The notes under the pieces were generated by a model. The model did no database searches, was not told the origin of the DNA, and saw only the letters and a program-made list of their open reading frames with translations. This document shows positions 46,431 to 58,903 of a DNA stretch of 64,000 bases, in pieces. The stretch spans positions 56,912,501-56,976,500 of the forward strand of contig JBAIAC010000006.1 of assembly GCA_037349315.1 (NCBI GenBank), given 5' to 3'. A program made the translations under genes and the position numbers. Positions within the stretch are counted from its first letter, which is position 1; every line of letters begins with the position of its first letter. This DNA is from Chelydra serpentina. Taxonomy: Eukaryota > Chordata > Testudines > Chelydridae.

Positions 46431-46859
46431 CGTGTAGACTGATCTAAAGCCCGGTTCTCAGACAGGGTTGGGGCCCCGTTTGACCTATACCCCCTCTCCC
46501 CCCCGCGTACACAGCTGGGAGGTGCAGGTTGCCCCCTGGAAACACATCCACCAGCTGGCCGAGCCGCAGCACTACAATTCCCAGCAATCACCGCGCACGC
46601 CCCCTTCTGCTTTCATCTCCTGCCGCCCGCTAAGCTCTGGGTGTCTGAGCTGCGGCGGCCGCTGCCCAGGCGAAGCGGGAGTCCCGAGGCGGACGCTGTG
46701 CTGCAGCTGCCCGCGCCTCTGGGCTTCAGCGGGGAGAGCAAGGCGGGCTAGGTCCTGTCCTGCAAGCAACCCCCCAGCTCGCAGCGGCGGCTTTCGGCTG
46801 CAGGAGTGGAAGCTCCCTTAACCCTTCCACGCCTCCCCTTGGCTGGAGAGAAGCGGCGA

Positions 46860-46868
46860 ATGAAGTGA
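46860..46868 (+). promoter_or_regulatory. SH3BGRL2: Two-codon upstream ORF
   Basis: ATG AAG TGA ends two bases before the SH3BGRL2 start codon. It could lower initiation at the main start or act by reinitiation if the transcript begins upstream. Confidence 0.5.
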
Positions 46869-46870
46869 GG

Positions 46871-46915
46871 ATGGTTATCCGGGTGTTCATCGCATCCTCC
46901 TCTGGCTCGGTGGCG
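46871..46915 (+). CDS. SH3BGRL2: SH3BGRL2 coding exon 1 (partial gene)
   Basis: The exon encodes MVIRVFIASSSGSVA and ends in phase 0 at GCG|GTGAGT. Human SH3BGRL2 starts MVIRVFIASSSGFVA with an exon break at the same point, so 14 of 15 residues match. The start has a favourable context (A at -3, G at +4). The product is a small thioredoxin-fold protein of the SH3-binding glutamic-acid-rich-like family, about 107 residues in human. The later exons (beginning IKKKQQDVV in human) are not visible in this window, so intron 1 extends past its end. The gene is head to head with LCA5, as on human 6q14.1. Confidence 0.93.
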
Positions 46916-47284
46916 GTGAGTGATGGGGGGCGCACCTGGAGGTGCAGAGGGGCAGGCGGTGGCTGAGGCCAGCTGGCTGCTTGGGATCCCCAGCCGCCCA
47001 CGCTGCTATCGCTAAAGCTGGCAGGGCGATGGCTTTCCCCCGCTGCAAACATTCAGCGCAGGAGAGAAACACACAACTCTGCCGCTCATCAAGTGTTTGG
47101 AAATCCCAAGGATTTGGGTGTCTAATTGCTATGGGGACCTACATTTCAGATAGTAGTTAATGGTGAACAGGGGTGCCTTTGTTGATCAGATTTGGTGGGG
47201 TGGAGTAAGAAAAGTGGACTCAAATTTGAACCATAAATTCCTTGTTTATTTGCAAAACTACAGTATCTGAGGAACTGCCTCATA

Positions 47285-47465
47285 CAAGAATTATTGTTCT
47301 TTTTAACCTCTGAGGATAGGACAAGAACCAATGGACTTAAATTGCAGCAAGGGTGGTTTAGGTTGGTCATTAGGGAAAAACTTCTTGTCAAGGTGTTTCA
47401 GCACTGAAATCAATTGGAGTAGAAGACCTCTCGAGGTCCCTTCCAGTCCTGTGATTCTACGATTC
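47285..47465 (+). mobile_element. CR1 LINE 3' end with internal deletion
   Basis: 'aattgcagcaagggtggttt' and 'cttgtcaaggtgtttcagca' are followed directly by 'gacctctcgaggtcccttcc', skipping about 100 bp of the usual CR1 tail. It ends in 'gattctacgattc'. Confidence 0.85.
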
Positions 47466-48928
47466 CCATAATTTAGTTTAAAAATAAGCAGAGCAGGATA
47501 TCTGCTTGATGGGTTTTTTTTAAAATAAAGTATATTTCCCAGTTTTATTGTGAGTATTGCTGTGATTGTTTCCTCTTTCCTAGCACAAGTTCTTATCATG
47601 GTACAGCCCTGCCTGTTGTTATTCCACATTTCCATGCTAAACTTGATTTAGACTAGAATGTGTTAGCATTAACTGTAGCATTGCTTCCAACATTATTATA
47701 CTTGGTTGTAGTCAGTCTTCATCTAGCACTGGCGTACAAACATTTTACTGTGTGAGAATGTATTTATGCTGTCCCACTTTTTTTTTTTAAATCAGCCTGC
47801 CTGCTTTAAAAAAATGGTATTTAAAATATCCAGGGGGGTCTGGGGCCATGTGTGTGTGCTTGGAAAAAAAATAAAACGACTAAAGAAAGTATAACAGAAT
47901 TGGCGAGCTGACACTTAAAAAAAGTTATCTTAACTCTTCCTTAAGTTATTAATGATTTCTTGAGGAAAGTAGCCTAGTTTTACCACGGTTAGTCATGTCC
48001 CATGGATAGAGAAGGGAAGTCTTGCAACAGCATTGCTTTAGTCTTAAATACGTATTTTTCCTCAGGACACTGTAACAAACAAAATAAAGTCTACTAATAA
48101 TTACAAATGACTGGAGGCTTTTAAAAAACCCCACAGACCAACCTCAGGACAAAGGCATATCTGCACGTTAACAAGTATTTTGAAGTGGGCACAACTCTTT
48201 CTTTGAATTAAATTTTGAAGGCCATCAATCATTATGTTCTTTGATTGATAGTAGCTGAAGTCCTTATAGTTTTCTCTTGGTTAATTAATTATGCATGTGA
48301 CCTATAAATATCCATATTCCTATATAAAGTGACAGCTTATATTTTCATGAAGACAATCTGAATGTAAATGCTCATCTGAATGTGTTCTTTAATGAGACAC
48401 ATCAGAGGGCTTCAGATATAATTGGTATACTTTATGCTTGAGCAGTGCTATTACTGGCATTCTTATTTAATTTATTTATTTATTTATTTATTTATTTTTT
48501 GGTAGCAAGACAGTGGACTTTGTTCCAAACTGAAGGTTTGTGTATTCTCTTCCTTTGGTCTTTTATTGTACACTGTTTGTGTTCAGGTCAGTGGCATGGT
48601 GACAGGTTTGTCGTCTGATAGAGTTTGGCATGAAGTGCTTGGACTGCTTAGTAGTTGCATACTTACAGCTAATAAAAACTAATTATCCATTTCAGAGCCT
48701 ATTGGGCAGATACAGAATCTCTTCAGAACTTTAACAGTACATGTTCACTGAGCATTCGTAATAGAAACGCTCCCTCCCATTAACTGGCAGTCAGTTCATA
48801 TTGTAGTAGTGCAATATTGATATGTTTAATTTGGTTCATATTTATTTCAAACAATAATGACCTATTTGAGTTTTTGGGGGGATAGGGAAGGAGAAGCTTG
48901 ATCCAATAATCACCAACTAGAATAGTTA

Positions 48929-49165
48929 AGAATAAGAACGAAAGAATGGCCAAAGGTCCATCTATCCCAGTATCCTGTCTTCTGGCATTGGCCACTATTA
49001 TGTGCTTCAGAGGCAATGAACAGAACAGGTAATCATCAAGTGATCCATCCCCTGTTGCCCATTCCCAGCTTCAGGCAAACAGGGTAGGGATGGATGGGCT
49101 AATCTAGCTAGTTATTACCTGACTGACAGACAAGGTAATTTAGAGATTCCCTCCCATTACTCTGC
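48929..49165 (+). repeat. Dispersed LINE-tail-like repeat, copy 2
   Basis: This is a longer copy of the family at 21118: 'ggccaaaggtccatctatcc', 'agtatcctgtcttctgg', 'gaacaggtaatcatcaagtg' and 'atccatcccctgttgccc'. It is probably a CR1-like 3' region. Confidence 0.6.
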
Positions 49166-49673
49166 CATCCCAGTTCTGGGGTTGAAGTGTAGTTTAATTT
49201 TCATGTCAATTCATCCACTGGCTTTTCTGCTTTGACTGCCAGCGGTAGGGCCAATAGTGATGGTGACTTAAATGATGTGGACTATTAGTACTGGACTGAG
49301 ACCACCAATTCACTTCATATAGGCTATTGTACAGCCATCTGAATGAACAAATGAAAGTCTTTCCTATCCTTGGTCAGAATAGAATAGGTGACATAGAGGG
49401 GAAAGGCAGTGCAACCCATTACCAATTCCCTGCATTAGTGATATTCTAAAACAGAAAATTTATTTCTTGATGTTTGAGAAAACCACTGTACACTCAGGTA
49501 TCAGAGAAGGGAAAGACCAGCTAGGTCATGTCCATCCTCTTCCAAGTGCATGGAAAGCCGAGCCTGCATCTTCTCCCGTGCAATTCAGGACACAGCATTA
49601 TCTCACTGTTTGCCAGGGGCACTAGAAACAACACACCTCCAGAACCCCATGCCAACAGGTCGGGAAGGAACTA

Positions 49674-49881
49674 AATAAATAAATATGGAGATACGCATAT
49701 CTCCTAGAACTGGAAGGACCTTGAAAGGTCATCGAGTCCAGTCCCCTGCCTTCACTAGCAGGATCAAGTACTGTCCCCTGACAGATTTTTGCCCCAGATC
49801 CCTAAATGGACCCCTCAAGGATTGAACTCACAACCCTGGGTTTAGCAGGCCAGCGCTCAAACCACTGAGCTATCCCTCCCC
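49674..49881 (-). mobile_element. Cry-type tRNA-derived SINE, minus strand
   Basis: This is the reverse complement of the SINE at 29161, with head GGGGGAGGGATAGCTCAGTG at about 49881 and the B box (rc of 'ggattgaact'). It ends in the same unusual 'atgcgtatctccat' tail, followed by TATTTATT. The shared tail shows that both copies belong to one subfamily. Confidence 0.9.
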
Positions 49882-50164
49882 CTTAACTGACAGTTTGATT
49901 TCCACTCTTTATGACCTCCTGGGTGAAGTTGTAGGACATCCATAGTGTAGGACTGTTCTCTCAAGTGCATTTGCTAGTGCTTTCTCCAATCAAGTTTTAA
50001 ATATCTTAGGCAATGCTTCTTTCACCATTTTCTCTAGGAAATTATTACTGTCCTTCTGTTCTGCTGTGGATGTACTGCCTTCTCTTTCTGTTTCATTGTT
50101 TGTAGATAAACTAGTTCTATTTAGTATTAAATCACACTGGTATGTCATTGATCAGAATGTTGAT

Positions 50165-50575
50165 TAGTAAGAAAAGACTCAGGTGGCTTGGACATATCAA
50201 GTGAATGCTGGATTACAGGATCCCGAAGCGTGTGCTGTACTCTGAAGCTCGAGAAGTGTCTAAAATAGAGGCAGACCACTGTGCAGATTTCAGGGTGCTT
50301 GCAAAGATGATTTAGTATCCTTTGGAATCCTTTGGATGATTGGGAAAGGAGTGAGGCATGTCACTCTAGTTAGTGGCGTCAGCTTGTATGTAGATAGATG
50401 AAGCAAGGCGTTGCAAAGCAGACTGGATCGGGCTTTGTGATGACGGCGTCAGAGGAGGAAAGAATCTGCTGCTCGGATTCAGAGCATTGTTAGTGTGTGG
50501 GTGTGCCCTATTTGTGGACGGGACTGTCACTCGTGCATTGGACTCCGCAGCCATCAAAGAACTCATCGGCATGTA
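50165..50575 (+). pseudogene. LINE C-terminal fragment with CCHH finger
   Basis: The plus-strand sequence encodes, in broken frames, RLRWLGHI, a DDWERS piece and finally VCPICGRDCHSCIGLRSHQRTH (50501-50566, given here as motif C-x2-C-x12-H-x4-H). That arrangement, a helix-rich end then a zinc finger, is typical of APE-type LINE polyproteins. Stops separate the parts, and the catalytic domains are absent. Confidence 0.65.
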
Positions 50576-51146
50576 TACTATGATCTGTAAAGAGCCATGG
50601 TGCCATTGATTGAGTACTATTTTCAATGTCAGCAAATTAAGATTGTTATTTTTTGTTGTATTTGCAGTTTACATAATGCATATCTGAAACAGGAGTGTCA
50701 ACAAAAGGAAATATGCAAGCATAAGAAGTTACAAAGAAATATCTTTAGACATTAGGACTTCAATTAGTGACTGATTCCTTAGAAGTACCTTAGATTGAAA
50801 TGTACTCTCTCTTCCTTGACTGGCACTTTATTTGGAGCAAAGATGCTATATAAAAAAATAAAACAAACATAATGTAATGTGGATGTCTCCATGCCTGTGT
50901 TGTAGTACTGACTAGGGGATGGGCAGTTTTTGAAAATGCAAAACATCATGACTAGCTGGTATTTGTAGATATACAAATAAAATAGGTTTTTCACAGTTAT
51001 GGAAAATCCTGGTATTACGGTTACTTATCAATATTCATACTTATACAAGGGCTAACTGTCTGAATTCTGATATACCATCATTTTTAAATGTGTGTGATTT
51101 ATTTAAGAAATGTATACCTTTGTTCCTTAACAGTGCACTGCTTTGT

Positions 51147-51235
51147 ACCAGAGGCAAGATTCTGAGCTCTGTAAATTGGGAATAACTCCACTGATGTCAA
51201 ATAGATTTACATGATATCAGAGTTTGGCCCATTGT
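51147..51235. repeat. Degenerate palindromic repeat
   Basis: 'gcaagattctgagctctgta' to 'tatcagagtttggcccattg' contains 'aataactccactgatgtcaa'. It resembles a common amniote repeat with mirrored 'gagtaactcc' arms. It is old and has no target duplication. Confidence 0.4.
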
Positions 51236-53951
51236 AGCTATATTTATAACATTGAGATCAATGTTCTGTAACAAGGTGTGTGGTATGACTGTTTTGTTTT
51301 TCATTTCTTAACCTCACTACTGGTATTTGGGTTAAATTACTAGGGTTTGGGGGTTTTTTTGTTTTTTTTTTTAAATAAAGATTCAGTGAGCCTCCAGTAC
51401 TGGGCTTGGTTTCTTTATCTACCCAGCAATGTGTTGCCAATACTCTAACAGGGAGGTTTAATAAACCTTCCTCTTTAGCCTCTGATAAGTCTGGTGTAAA
51501 TATGCTTGCATGGAAGGTGGGGTGAAGGACAGGGGAATCAAACGCCCTGTATGCTAACCACGAGGAGAGGTGACATTGCTTGACAAGCATAATGGGCCAA
51601 GTTTACTCTGGTATAATTCCTTTGAAATATCTAGAATTACACCCAGGTTGAATTAAGTGCATTGAGCTGGAAATGTCCCTGAAAAATATACTAACCATTG
51701 CTAGCACAGTGTTCCCTTTGTTTAGATATATCTTCACTGGTTTTTTTTTCTTTTTAAATCCTTGACACTTAGTGCAATCTGACCTATGCCAAAGAAAAGA
51801 AAAATGGGCTGTCTATAAATATATGTAGGAATTCAAGGGATAAGCCCTCTTCGGGAGGGATGGTAAAATGGTATCCAGAGAGAGGTTGAGCACCAGAAGC
51901 AGCAAAGAAAATACCTCAACACTCCATTTTGATATTAGAATCCCAAGACTTCTCGAGCATATCAGTGTTTCTAGCCCTGCGTATGGTTGATGGTGAACTG
52001 TAATTGCTCTGATGGCTTTATTTTATTACAAAACCTGTAGATGCAAATGCTTCATGAATTTAAAAATATGCAGTAAAACAGCTTTAGTTGGAATGTAAAT
52101 ATTCCTTTCAATGTTTGCACCACACAGTCCCGTATCAGTGCTTGTGGGCACTATAGGAAACCCTAAGGCCTTGTCCAGACTAAAATAAAAGTTTTTAAAA
52201 AATATACCCTAGTGTAGACAGGTCAAGTTGTAGTTTAACATGTTTTAGGTGGTGCAGTTGAAACCCAGTGGGAAACCTTGTAAAGACAGCCTAGCAGGTT
52301 TTTGCTGGCCCTGCCACCATTTGCTTCTTCATCCTATACTTCTGTCCCTTCAGGGGAAGATGTCCTGAATTCAGTGTGCTAATTTACAGGGCTGAGGCAG
52401 CGAGTTTTACGTGTGTGTGTGTGTGTGTGTTTAACAATAGAAGAAAAGGTGATGGTTGCTATTGTAAAAAAGTTTTTATTTTTCCCTACTAGTGGTTTAG
52501 TGTCTGCCAGAAAACACCTGTTCTGACTTTTCACCAAATAATTCCAGGGGACTAGAATTTGATCTTTCTTTTGCTTTACTTTTATTAAAAACCTATATTT
52601 TTGTTCCCATGTTGCTTGTAGTACAGTGGAAATTAGTTGAAGATTTAAAGATGTAAACAGTCTAACATTCTTCACAGCTTTAGCTACCTTGGTCTAATCA
52701 GGGGCCTGGTACCATGTACCTACCCTCTGTGTCTGGGATGCCCACTGACAACATGCACAGAGGAGTTGCAAGATTGGGCCACCAGTTGGGAGGGTTTCAT
52801 TAAACAGATTCCAAAATATTGGAGAAAATTTTAACAATTATTTAGACCAATGTAATTCTCCTCTATGGTAACAATTTATTGCTATGGAGCTGTGTTCTCG
52901 CTCTACTTTTTTTTTTTTTAAATTAAGCAGAATGATATTAAGGTGAAATTATTAAAATATTGGAATCCAGAGATTTATTCCACCAGGTGTGAGATACACC
53001 ATTTAAAAATAACTTCTCAATTTGGAATTTTGTATGCTTTAATGCATTGTGAAAACCGCTGTGTTGAAAATGAATTGTATCTGCTAAATTACAAGCTCCA
53101 TTCAGCCACATGGACTATCAATGCTGTGGAGGGGAGGGAGGGAAATGGAATGACACCAACATGAAAAAAGAATAGGCTTCGATAACAGTGATTAGAAGCT
53201 GGACTTTGGTTTAAAAAACAAACAAACACATCAATGTGTAATTAAGATAATTATGGATTTTTTTTAACTAGGAAACCTGATAGCACTGTAGTAATTACAG
53301 TATTACCATTGTGTTTTTTCCATTGTAAAGACTGGGTTGGAGAGATTGCTATCTTAGCTGTTAAGTTTCAGCTTGTTGCAGTTTTACATATAAGTTTTAA
53401 GTGCAGATGAACTGGAATTTTTTTCCATGTTTCCTGAGTTGGATTTTTAACAAAGTGGATATTCTAGTATTTTACAATGAAATTTGACCCAACTTGCTCC
53501 AAATGATTTAGACAGTATTGTGTATTATGAAGAGACACATAATCTCTCCATATTAAGGCTAAAGTTAGTTTTTCCATGATAAACCTGGATTTTCACCTCC
53601 TCCCTAATTTCTCGAAAACATTGTACCCACATTTTTTTTTATCACAAGGTAGTTTTTCTTGACAGTTTTGGGAAAATCATGCAAATGGTCTGAGAGGTTT
53701 TACTGTCTACTTTCCAGGGATGATATTAATGCTTTTGTGCATCTTTATATCCTAGAAACACAATAGTCAAAATAAAAAATGATTTATTCTTTAGTGCTTG
53801 ATAAGAGTTCATTGGTTACCCTCATAATTTGGAGACATCTACAACTTATTACACAAACACAATTGATTCTAAAAAAACAATTGTGATATATATTAATTTT
53901 AATGGTAGTACTTAATGTTTAAAATGTGAAACTTATGACAGCAGGTCACAA

Positions 53952-54163
53952 GTTACTTGCTATAAAGCACAGTTATTGTTTAAAATAGTATGTGGTATAG
54001 TTATAACCACGTTAGTCCCAGAATATTAGAGACACAAAGTGGGTGCGGTAATACCTTTTATTGGACTAACTTCTGTTGATGGGGGAGAGAAGCTTGTCAC
54101 CAACAGAAGTTGGTCCAGTAAAAGATATTATCTCACTCACATTGTGTCTTTATAGCAAGTAAC
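53952..54163. mobile_element. Inverted Penelope-like termini within an inverted target
   Basis: Two arms of 51 bp (54031-54081 and 54099-54149) are imperfect reverse complements, about 84% identical, and both carry 'ttggac(t/c)aacttctgttg'. Outside them a perfect 16-bp inverted repeat, GTTACTTGCTATAAAG, occurs at 53952-53967 and inverted at 54148-54163. 'ccacgttagtccc' near 54007 resembles the terminal signature of a related repeat. The element class is inferred from similarity to the 44765 locus. Confidence 0.5.
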
Positions 54164-54348
54164 AGTTCTGCAATATTAAAATCAGGAAGAGACAACAATT
54201 TACACAAATCACTCCACTGACTTATTATTAAGATCCCAGAATATTGGGAGCATTTTGGGCTTATAGTTGAACCAGTAGAGTTCATATGCATTGAACATTT
54301 TAAGGGCATCTTTCTATTAATGTTAGCAGGCTTTGGGTCAGCCACTAA

Positions 54349-54591
54349 GGGTGTATCTGCACTGCAACTGGCCCTTGTCTTTGGGCTCGGGCTATGGGGC
54401 TGTTTCATTCCTCTGTAGGCTTCCAGGCTCTATCCCAAGCTGTGGGACCCTCCCGCCTTGCACGGTACTAGAATCCAGGCTCCAGCCCAAGCACGGAAGT
54501 CTATATAGCAATGAAAGAGCCCCGCAGTCTGAACCTGTGAGCCTAAGTCAGCCGCTAGCTGCGGCTTTTTCTTTGCTGTGTAGACGTACCC
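54349..54591. mobile_element. Harbinger MITE
   Basis: The ends are GGGTGTATCTGCACTGCAA and, read inward from the right, GGGTACGTCTACACAGCAA, flanked by TAA at 54346-54348 and 54592-54594. They match the terminus of the autonomous Harbinger at 30852 (GGGTATGTCTACACTA), so that family could have mobilised it. It has no coding capacity. Confidence 0.8.
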
Positions 54592-54695
54592 TAAGTGCTT
54601 AACTATTGCCACATTTTGATACAATAATATTAGATTGTGCCTCTCCAATGTTTATTCCGTTTCTTCTCGGTCTGTAGTATTACTTTCTGTCAGAA

Positions 54696-54726
<31 letters not shown>

Positions 54727-55620
54727 CAAAGTGGATAGACTCCTGTGGGTAACTGAGGAACACAGCCAAATCAACATGAGAATGTATAACCTATGATCTT
54801 TGCTTATCCTTGTAAGCAAAGGTCAGTAAAAGTAGTAGCTGTAATAATGCTTCAAGGAGGCACTGTTCTGTTCTGATCATGTTCCCAAAAGTCCTTTAGA
54901 ACATCTGTTTTGCTGTGACTTGTAGTGTGGTAAACTGCTTTATATTCAGATATTACTCCAATCTCTAACAATTGCACAACGATATGTGCTTTCAAGGTTA
55001 GCCCTTTTGTCTGAATTCATTCACTGTGGCATCATTGTGAAATGATAAAGAACAATTCATACATTTTCAAAGATTCTATTTCTTTAGCCTGTAGAGCTAA
55101 CAGTTCCATGAGACAATGGCCTAGTTGAATAGACCTTTTTTTCACTAATGGTCACCTTGACACCTTTATCAGCCAGCTATGTCATAGAAGTATAGAAACT
55201 TGCTTCATTCTTTATTGGCACTATTGGCACTAATTGTAGAAGATCCTTAATCTATTAAGTCACCATGTCTGCTAACTGAATTTGATTTCAATCAGTAACA
55301 CAAAATTGGATTAAAACAGCTAAGGTTATTGACATATAGCACCCATAATCCAAATGTGGAAAAGCAAAATTAAGATATTCAAATCACATTTGTTTTGGAA
55401 ATTGAAAAATAATCCATAACACATTTCAGTTGTTAGAAAGCAGCTGTGTAATCCAACTAAAATCCAAACAGGTAAGAGAAGCTGGAGCTGTGTTTGTATT
55501 CGGCATCAGGTTTGCATACTTTAGTGACAGAAATTTAGGCCTTGATCCTGAAAGACTTCAGTGCTGCTTTGTGTGGGTACAGAGTTTATCCACATGCAGC
55601 TCACTGCAAGCTTTGGTCTT

Positions 55621-55742
55621 TAGGGTGCCCAGACAGCAAGTGTGAAAAATCGAGACAGGGTGGGGGGTAATAGGGGCCAATATAAGAAAAAGATCCAAAA
55701 ATCAGGTCTGTCCCTATAAAATCGCGACATCTGGTCACCCTA
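55621..55742. mobile_element. Short hAT-like MITE with 9-bp duplication
   Basis: The 122-bp element has TAGGGTGCCCAGA and, inverted, TAGGGTGACCAGA ends. It is flanked by TTTGGTCTT at 55612-55620 and 55743-55751. The 8-9 bp duplication suggests hAT. Confidence 0.85.
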
Positions 55743-58700
55743 TTTGGTCTTGGATGTCTGATTTTATTCCTATTACCCCTGCAAAGCCAACACAACCAAG
55801 AGAGTGAGTTGAATTCCATTTTATTTCATGGATCAATAGGATTGTGTGAAAGTTCTTACCAGTTACACCTAGGCAATCCTATTTAAAAGCATTTACTGGC
55901 TCAGAGGATCCATTAGCAAAAGTGTCTATTTGGGCAAAGCATTCTAAGCAGCACAAAACTTCAGCATTTTTCCTTTGCCTAGTTTCAGTATTTTAATTAT
56001 TGAAACAAATGATTCTAGAACAAATTGTAGGCATGAATTACATTGAATGCAGAGTGCAGACATTTTGTTAAAGGAAAATATCAAGTTAATGTCAGACCTT
56101 TTGGGCTGTAATGTTTTACTGCGTTAAGTATCCACATGTGATTTTATCTTGTATTCTTCCTTACTGCAGCAACATCTTGACAGTCGTGTTGGCAAAAGGT
56201 GCTGTAATAACTGCTGTACCAGATACAGTAAGGATCCAAAGATCCTTGATAACTTCAGTGGGCTTTGAATCAGGCCCCAATTGACTAAATACAATGTTCA
56301 CAGTATTGCATTGCAGCTTTCTGTGCCTAGTAATTAAACCTTAAGGATATTTTATTTGTGTTTTGTTTGGCAATGAGGGTGGGAGGAGGGAGGAGTTGAA
56401 AACCTTGAGTGTTCTTCAAAAAACAAAATATTTTCAGTTTGTATTTTTGCTAATGTTTTATATTGCTATTCTTAAATGTAAAACTTGTGCAATGTTCTAG
56501 GCTCCAGCCTGGAAGCACCCTACCGATGTAATTTACAAATGTAATATAATGCCCTCGGGGTCAGTAGTGGGGATTGAACAGGATAGAAAAATTGAACCCT
56601 GTAGTGTCTGAGCTAAAATACTCAGCTCTGTTAGAAAAAAGGATGTAGGAGACTCATAAGTCTCTGTGGTCCAGCAAACCACACCGAGTAAATGTGGGTT
56701 ACAAAACTGGAGGTGAAGGTCCAGGTCCAGCAAAGACAATGAAATTTACTGCAAGACAATTATTAAGAGGGCAAGTGAAGTCTTAGAATGGGATTAGGAA
56801 CTAACAACTCCATTTCCAATTCTGGATTTTTCACTAATTTTTCACATGGCTTTGGGCAAATCAGGTAGCTTTTCTACATCTGTGTTCCCCTTGTAAAATT
56901 CCGATAAGTAATGTTACAGGCTATGAACTAGCTTTTGATCATTTGAAATTTAAAAGGGGTGTGTGTGTGTGACACACAGAGAGAATGGCTCATGAAAAAC
57001 TGAAGGATGAACAGCTCCGGCTATTTGGAATCTAAGTCATCTAGACAGCATCTCTTTGAAATGCTTCCCCCTCCCCCTTCGTGCACATCAAAAATATCAG
57101 AAACATCATTAGTCTTGCAAAGTAATGCAAAGGGAATCTGTTGTACTACAGGAGCCATAATAACTAGTTACTACACTGGATTATTATCTCTGTTTCTCAT
57201 ATTGATGATGATTAAATCACATTCCCAGTTACGTCTTACTGTGAAAATATTAAGCCATAACAGGAGATGTGATGAAGCCTTAGCAGAATCAGATGAACAT
57301 ACCTCTAGTTTAATCTGATTAACTGCAGACCCACCTCACTCTTCTTTATTCAGATTTATAAAACGACGGGAGGTAACAGTCCTGGCACTCCAGGTGGCAT
57401 TTGCATTCATTCGTCTCCTATTTTGCTGCATTGCTATTTTGATATAAGCACAGAAGAGAAACCATTGCAGAGTCCATCGTAGAGCCATGCAAATTCCTGA
57501 TGCTCTTGTTATGTTTGAGCCTGCAGTGACAGAGACACTCTGCTTATTTTTGCTTCTACTGCATTTCTTAGGTAAGGAAAGCACGTCTGTTTCAAGGCAA
57601 TTTTATACCCACACTGAGGCTTTTATGTGACAGAAGTGTAATTTTACCAAAGCCAGTTGCATTGACTCCCAGTCCCCTGTTGTAAGTGCAAGATGTGCAT
57701 CTTAGGAAAAAAGAGACACGAGAAGCTAAAAACCACCTCCCACCCCCGCACTATTGCATAACCATTCACTACCTAGCTAAACCAATGGCTTACTTGCCAT
57801 AGCAACTGCTGCACTACGTATGCCACAGGAGAGATGCACTCTTCTCAAAACAGACATCCAAATAGCTTGAAACACCTTGGACATTTCAGAGTTAAGGAAA
57901 AATATGGTGGTCCACTTTCCACTATCTCATCTTTAATACAGAGTTGCAACCCAAGGAGGCCCCATATGGTATAGGGCAGCAGTCTTTCCAGTTTCATACT
58001 AAATAGGTGCTTGACTCCCAGAAAGCCGCTGCAGTGGCACTTAGCCAGGCAGTTTTCCATGCATCGGGCGTATAGTTAGCTCTCTTCCTTGGAGATTTCT
58101 AATGTGCCTATTACTCCAGGATCTAAGTGGTTTTTTTTGTTTTGTTTTTTAATAGCTCGGGTTATGTTCGAATAGCTTTCAATAGAAAGTACTCTAAGGA
58201 AGAGGCACATGTGATGGTTTGGCGAACCTGTCTATATACAACTTATGAATTCTGGTTGATTTTATGAAATTGCTGTATCAATGAGTGCTTCAGTGTATGT
58301 GGAAACCACTGTCTGCTCTCAGAGCTGGTATCATGCCTCAGACTAGGGACAATGGAAATTTGTTAACCTGCGTGCTCACATTCAGATGGAAGCACTTTAG
58401 GACACTGGGATGGCTGAAGGCTAGGAGAACCAGTTCTCACTGCAGATAAGGAGTATGGGGGGAAGAAGAGGAGCAATGGAATTTCCCCAGAAAGGGAACA
58501 AAGAGATTGAGGTATTGGTTAAAAGTAGAGAGGGACTCAGAGAGAGGAACAAAAGGGTCATGCTTTAGGAGCCAAGGAGGACCTGCTGACTGCAGACCAG
58601 CCAGCACTGAAGGAAGCTGACTGCAAAGGTCAGAGAGACTCCATGATTCGGAGGATAAGCCGTGAGCTGGAGGAGCATGGTCCTGAAGAGGACATTGACC

Positions 58701-58903
58701 CAAATCCCAAAGACCACTCAAGACCAGTGAGGAGATGGAGGCAGGGAATGGCATGTACTAGGTGTTTCTGGTTTTTGCTGGATCTGTAGGTCTCTTGTGC
58801 TGTTTAAAGAAAATAATTTTAGAAATACTTTTGCAAAGTCTGTGTCTACTTGCTGAAAGGGTAAACTATAAACCAGCATTCCCACCAGGTGGGAATTCTG
58901 GGT

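Larger units (their letters stand above)
46440..47050. promoter_or_regulatory. SH3BGRL2: CpG island, SH3BGRL2 promoter and 5' UTR
   Basis: CpG-dense sequence surrounds the SH3BGRL2 start codon and ends shortly after the exon 1 donor. It includes GC-box-like motifs and lacks a clear TATA box, as usual for CpG-island promoters. The transcription start cannot be placed exactly. Frames on the minus strand here are compositional. Confidence 0.8.

Noticed and set aside
46726..47072. Minus-strand frames over the SH3BGRL2 island
   Set aside because: Antisense to the conserved exon 1, low complexity, and no conserved motif.
52160..52330. Possible Harbinger MITE starting 'aaggccttgtccagactaa'
   Set aside because: Only one end resembles a known terminus. 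No inverted right end or 3-bp duplication could be found.
56825..56900. Possible MIR fragment
   Set aside because: Similarity ('ggctttgggcaaatcagg') is short and too diverged to support.
58437..58754. 105-codon minus-strand frame
   Set aside because: No exon signals, no recognisable domain, and it lies in an intron of the opposite-strand gene.
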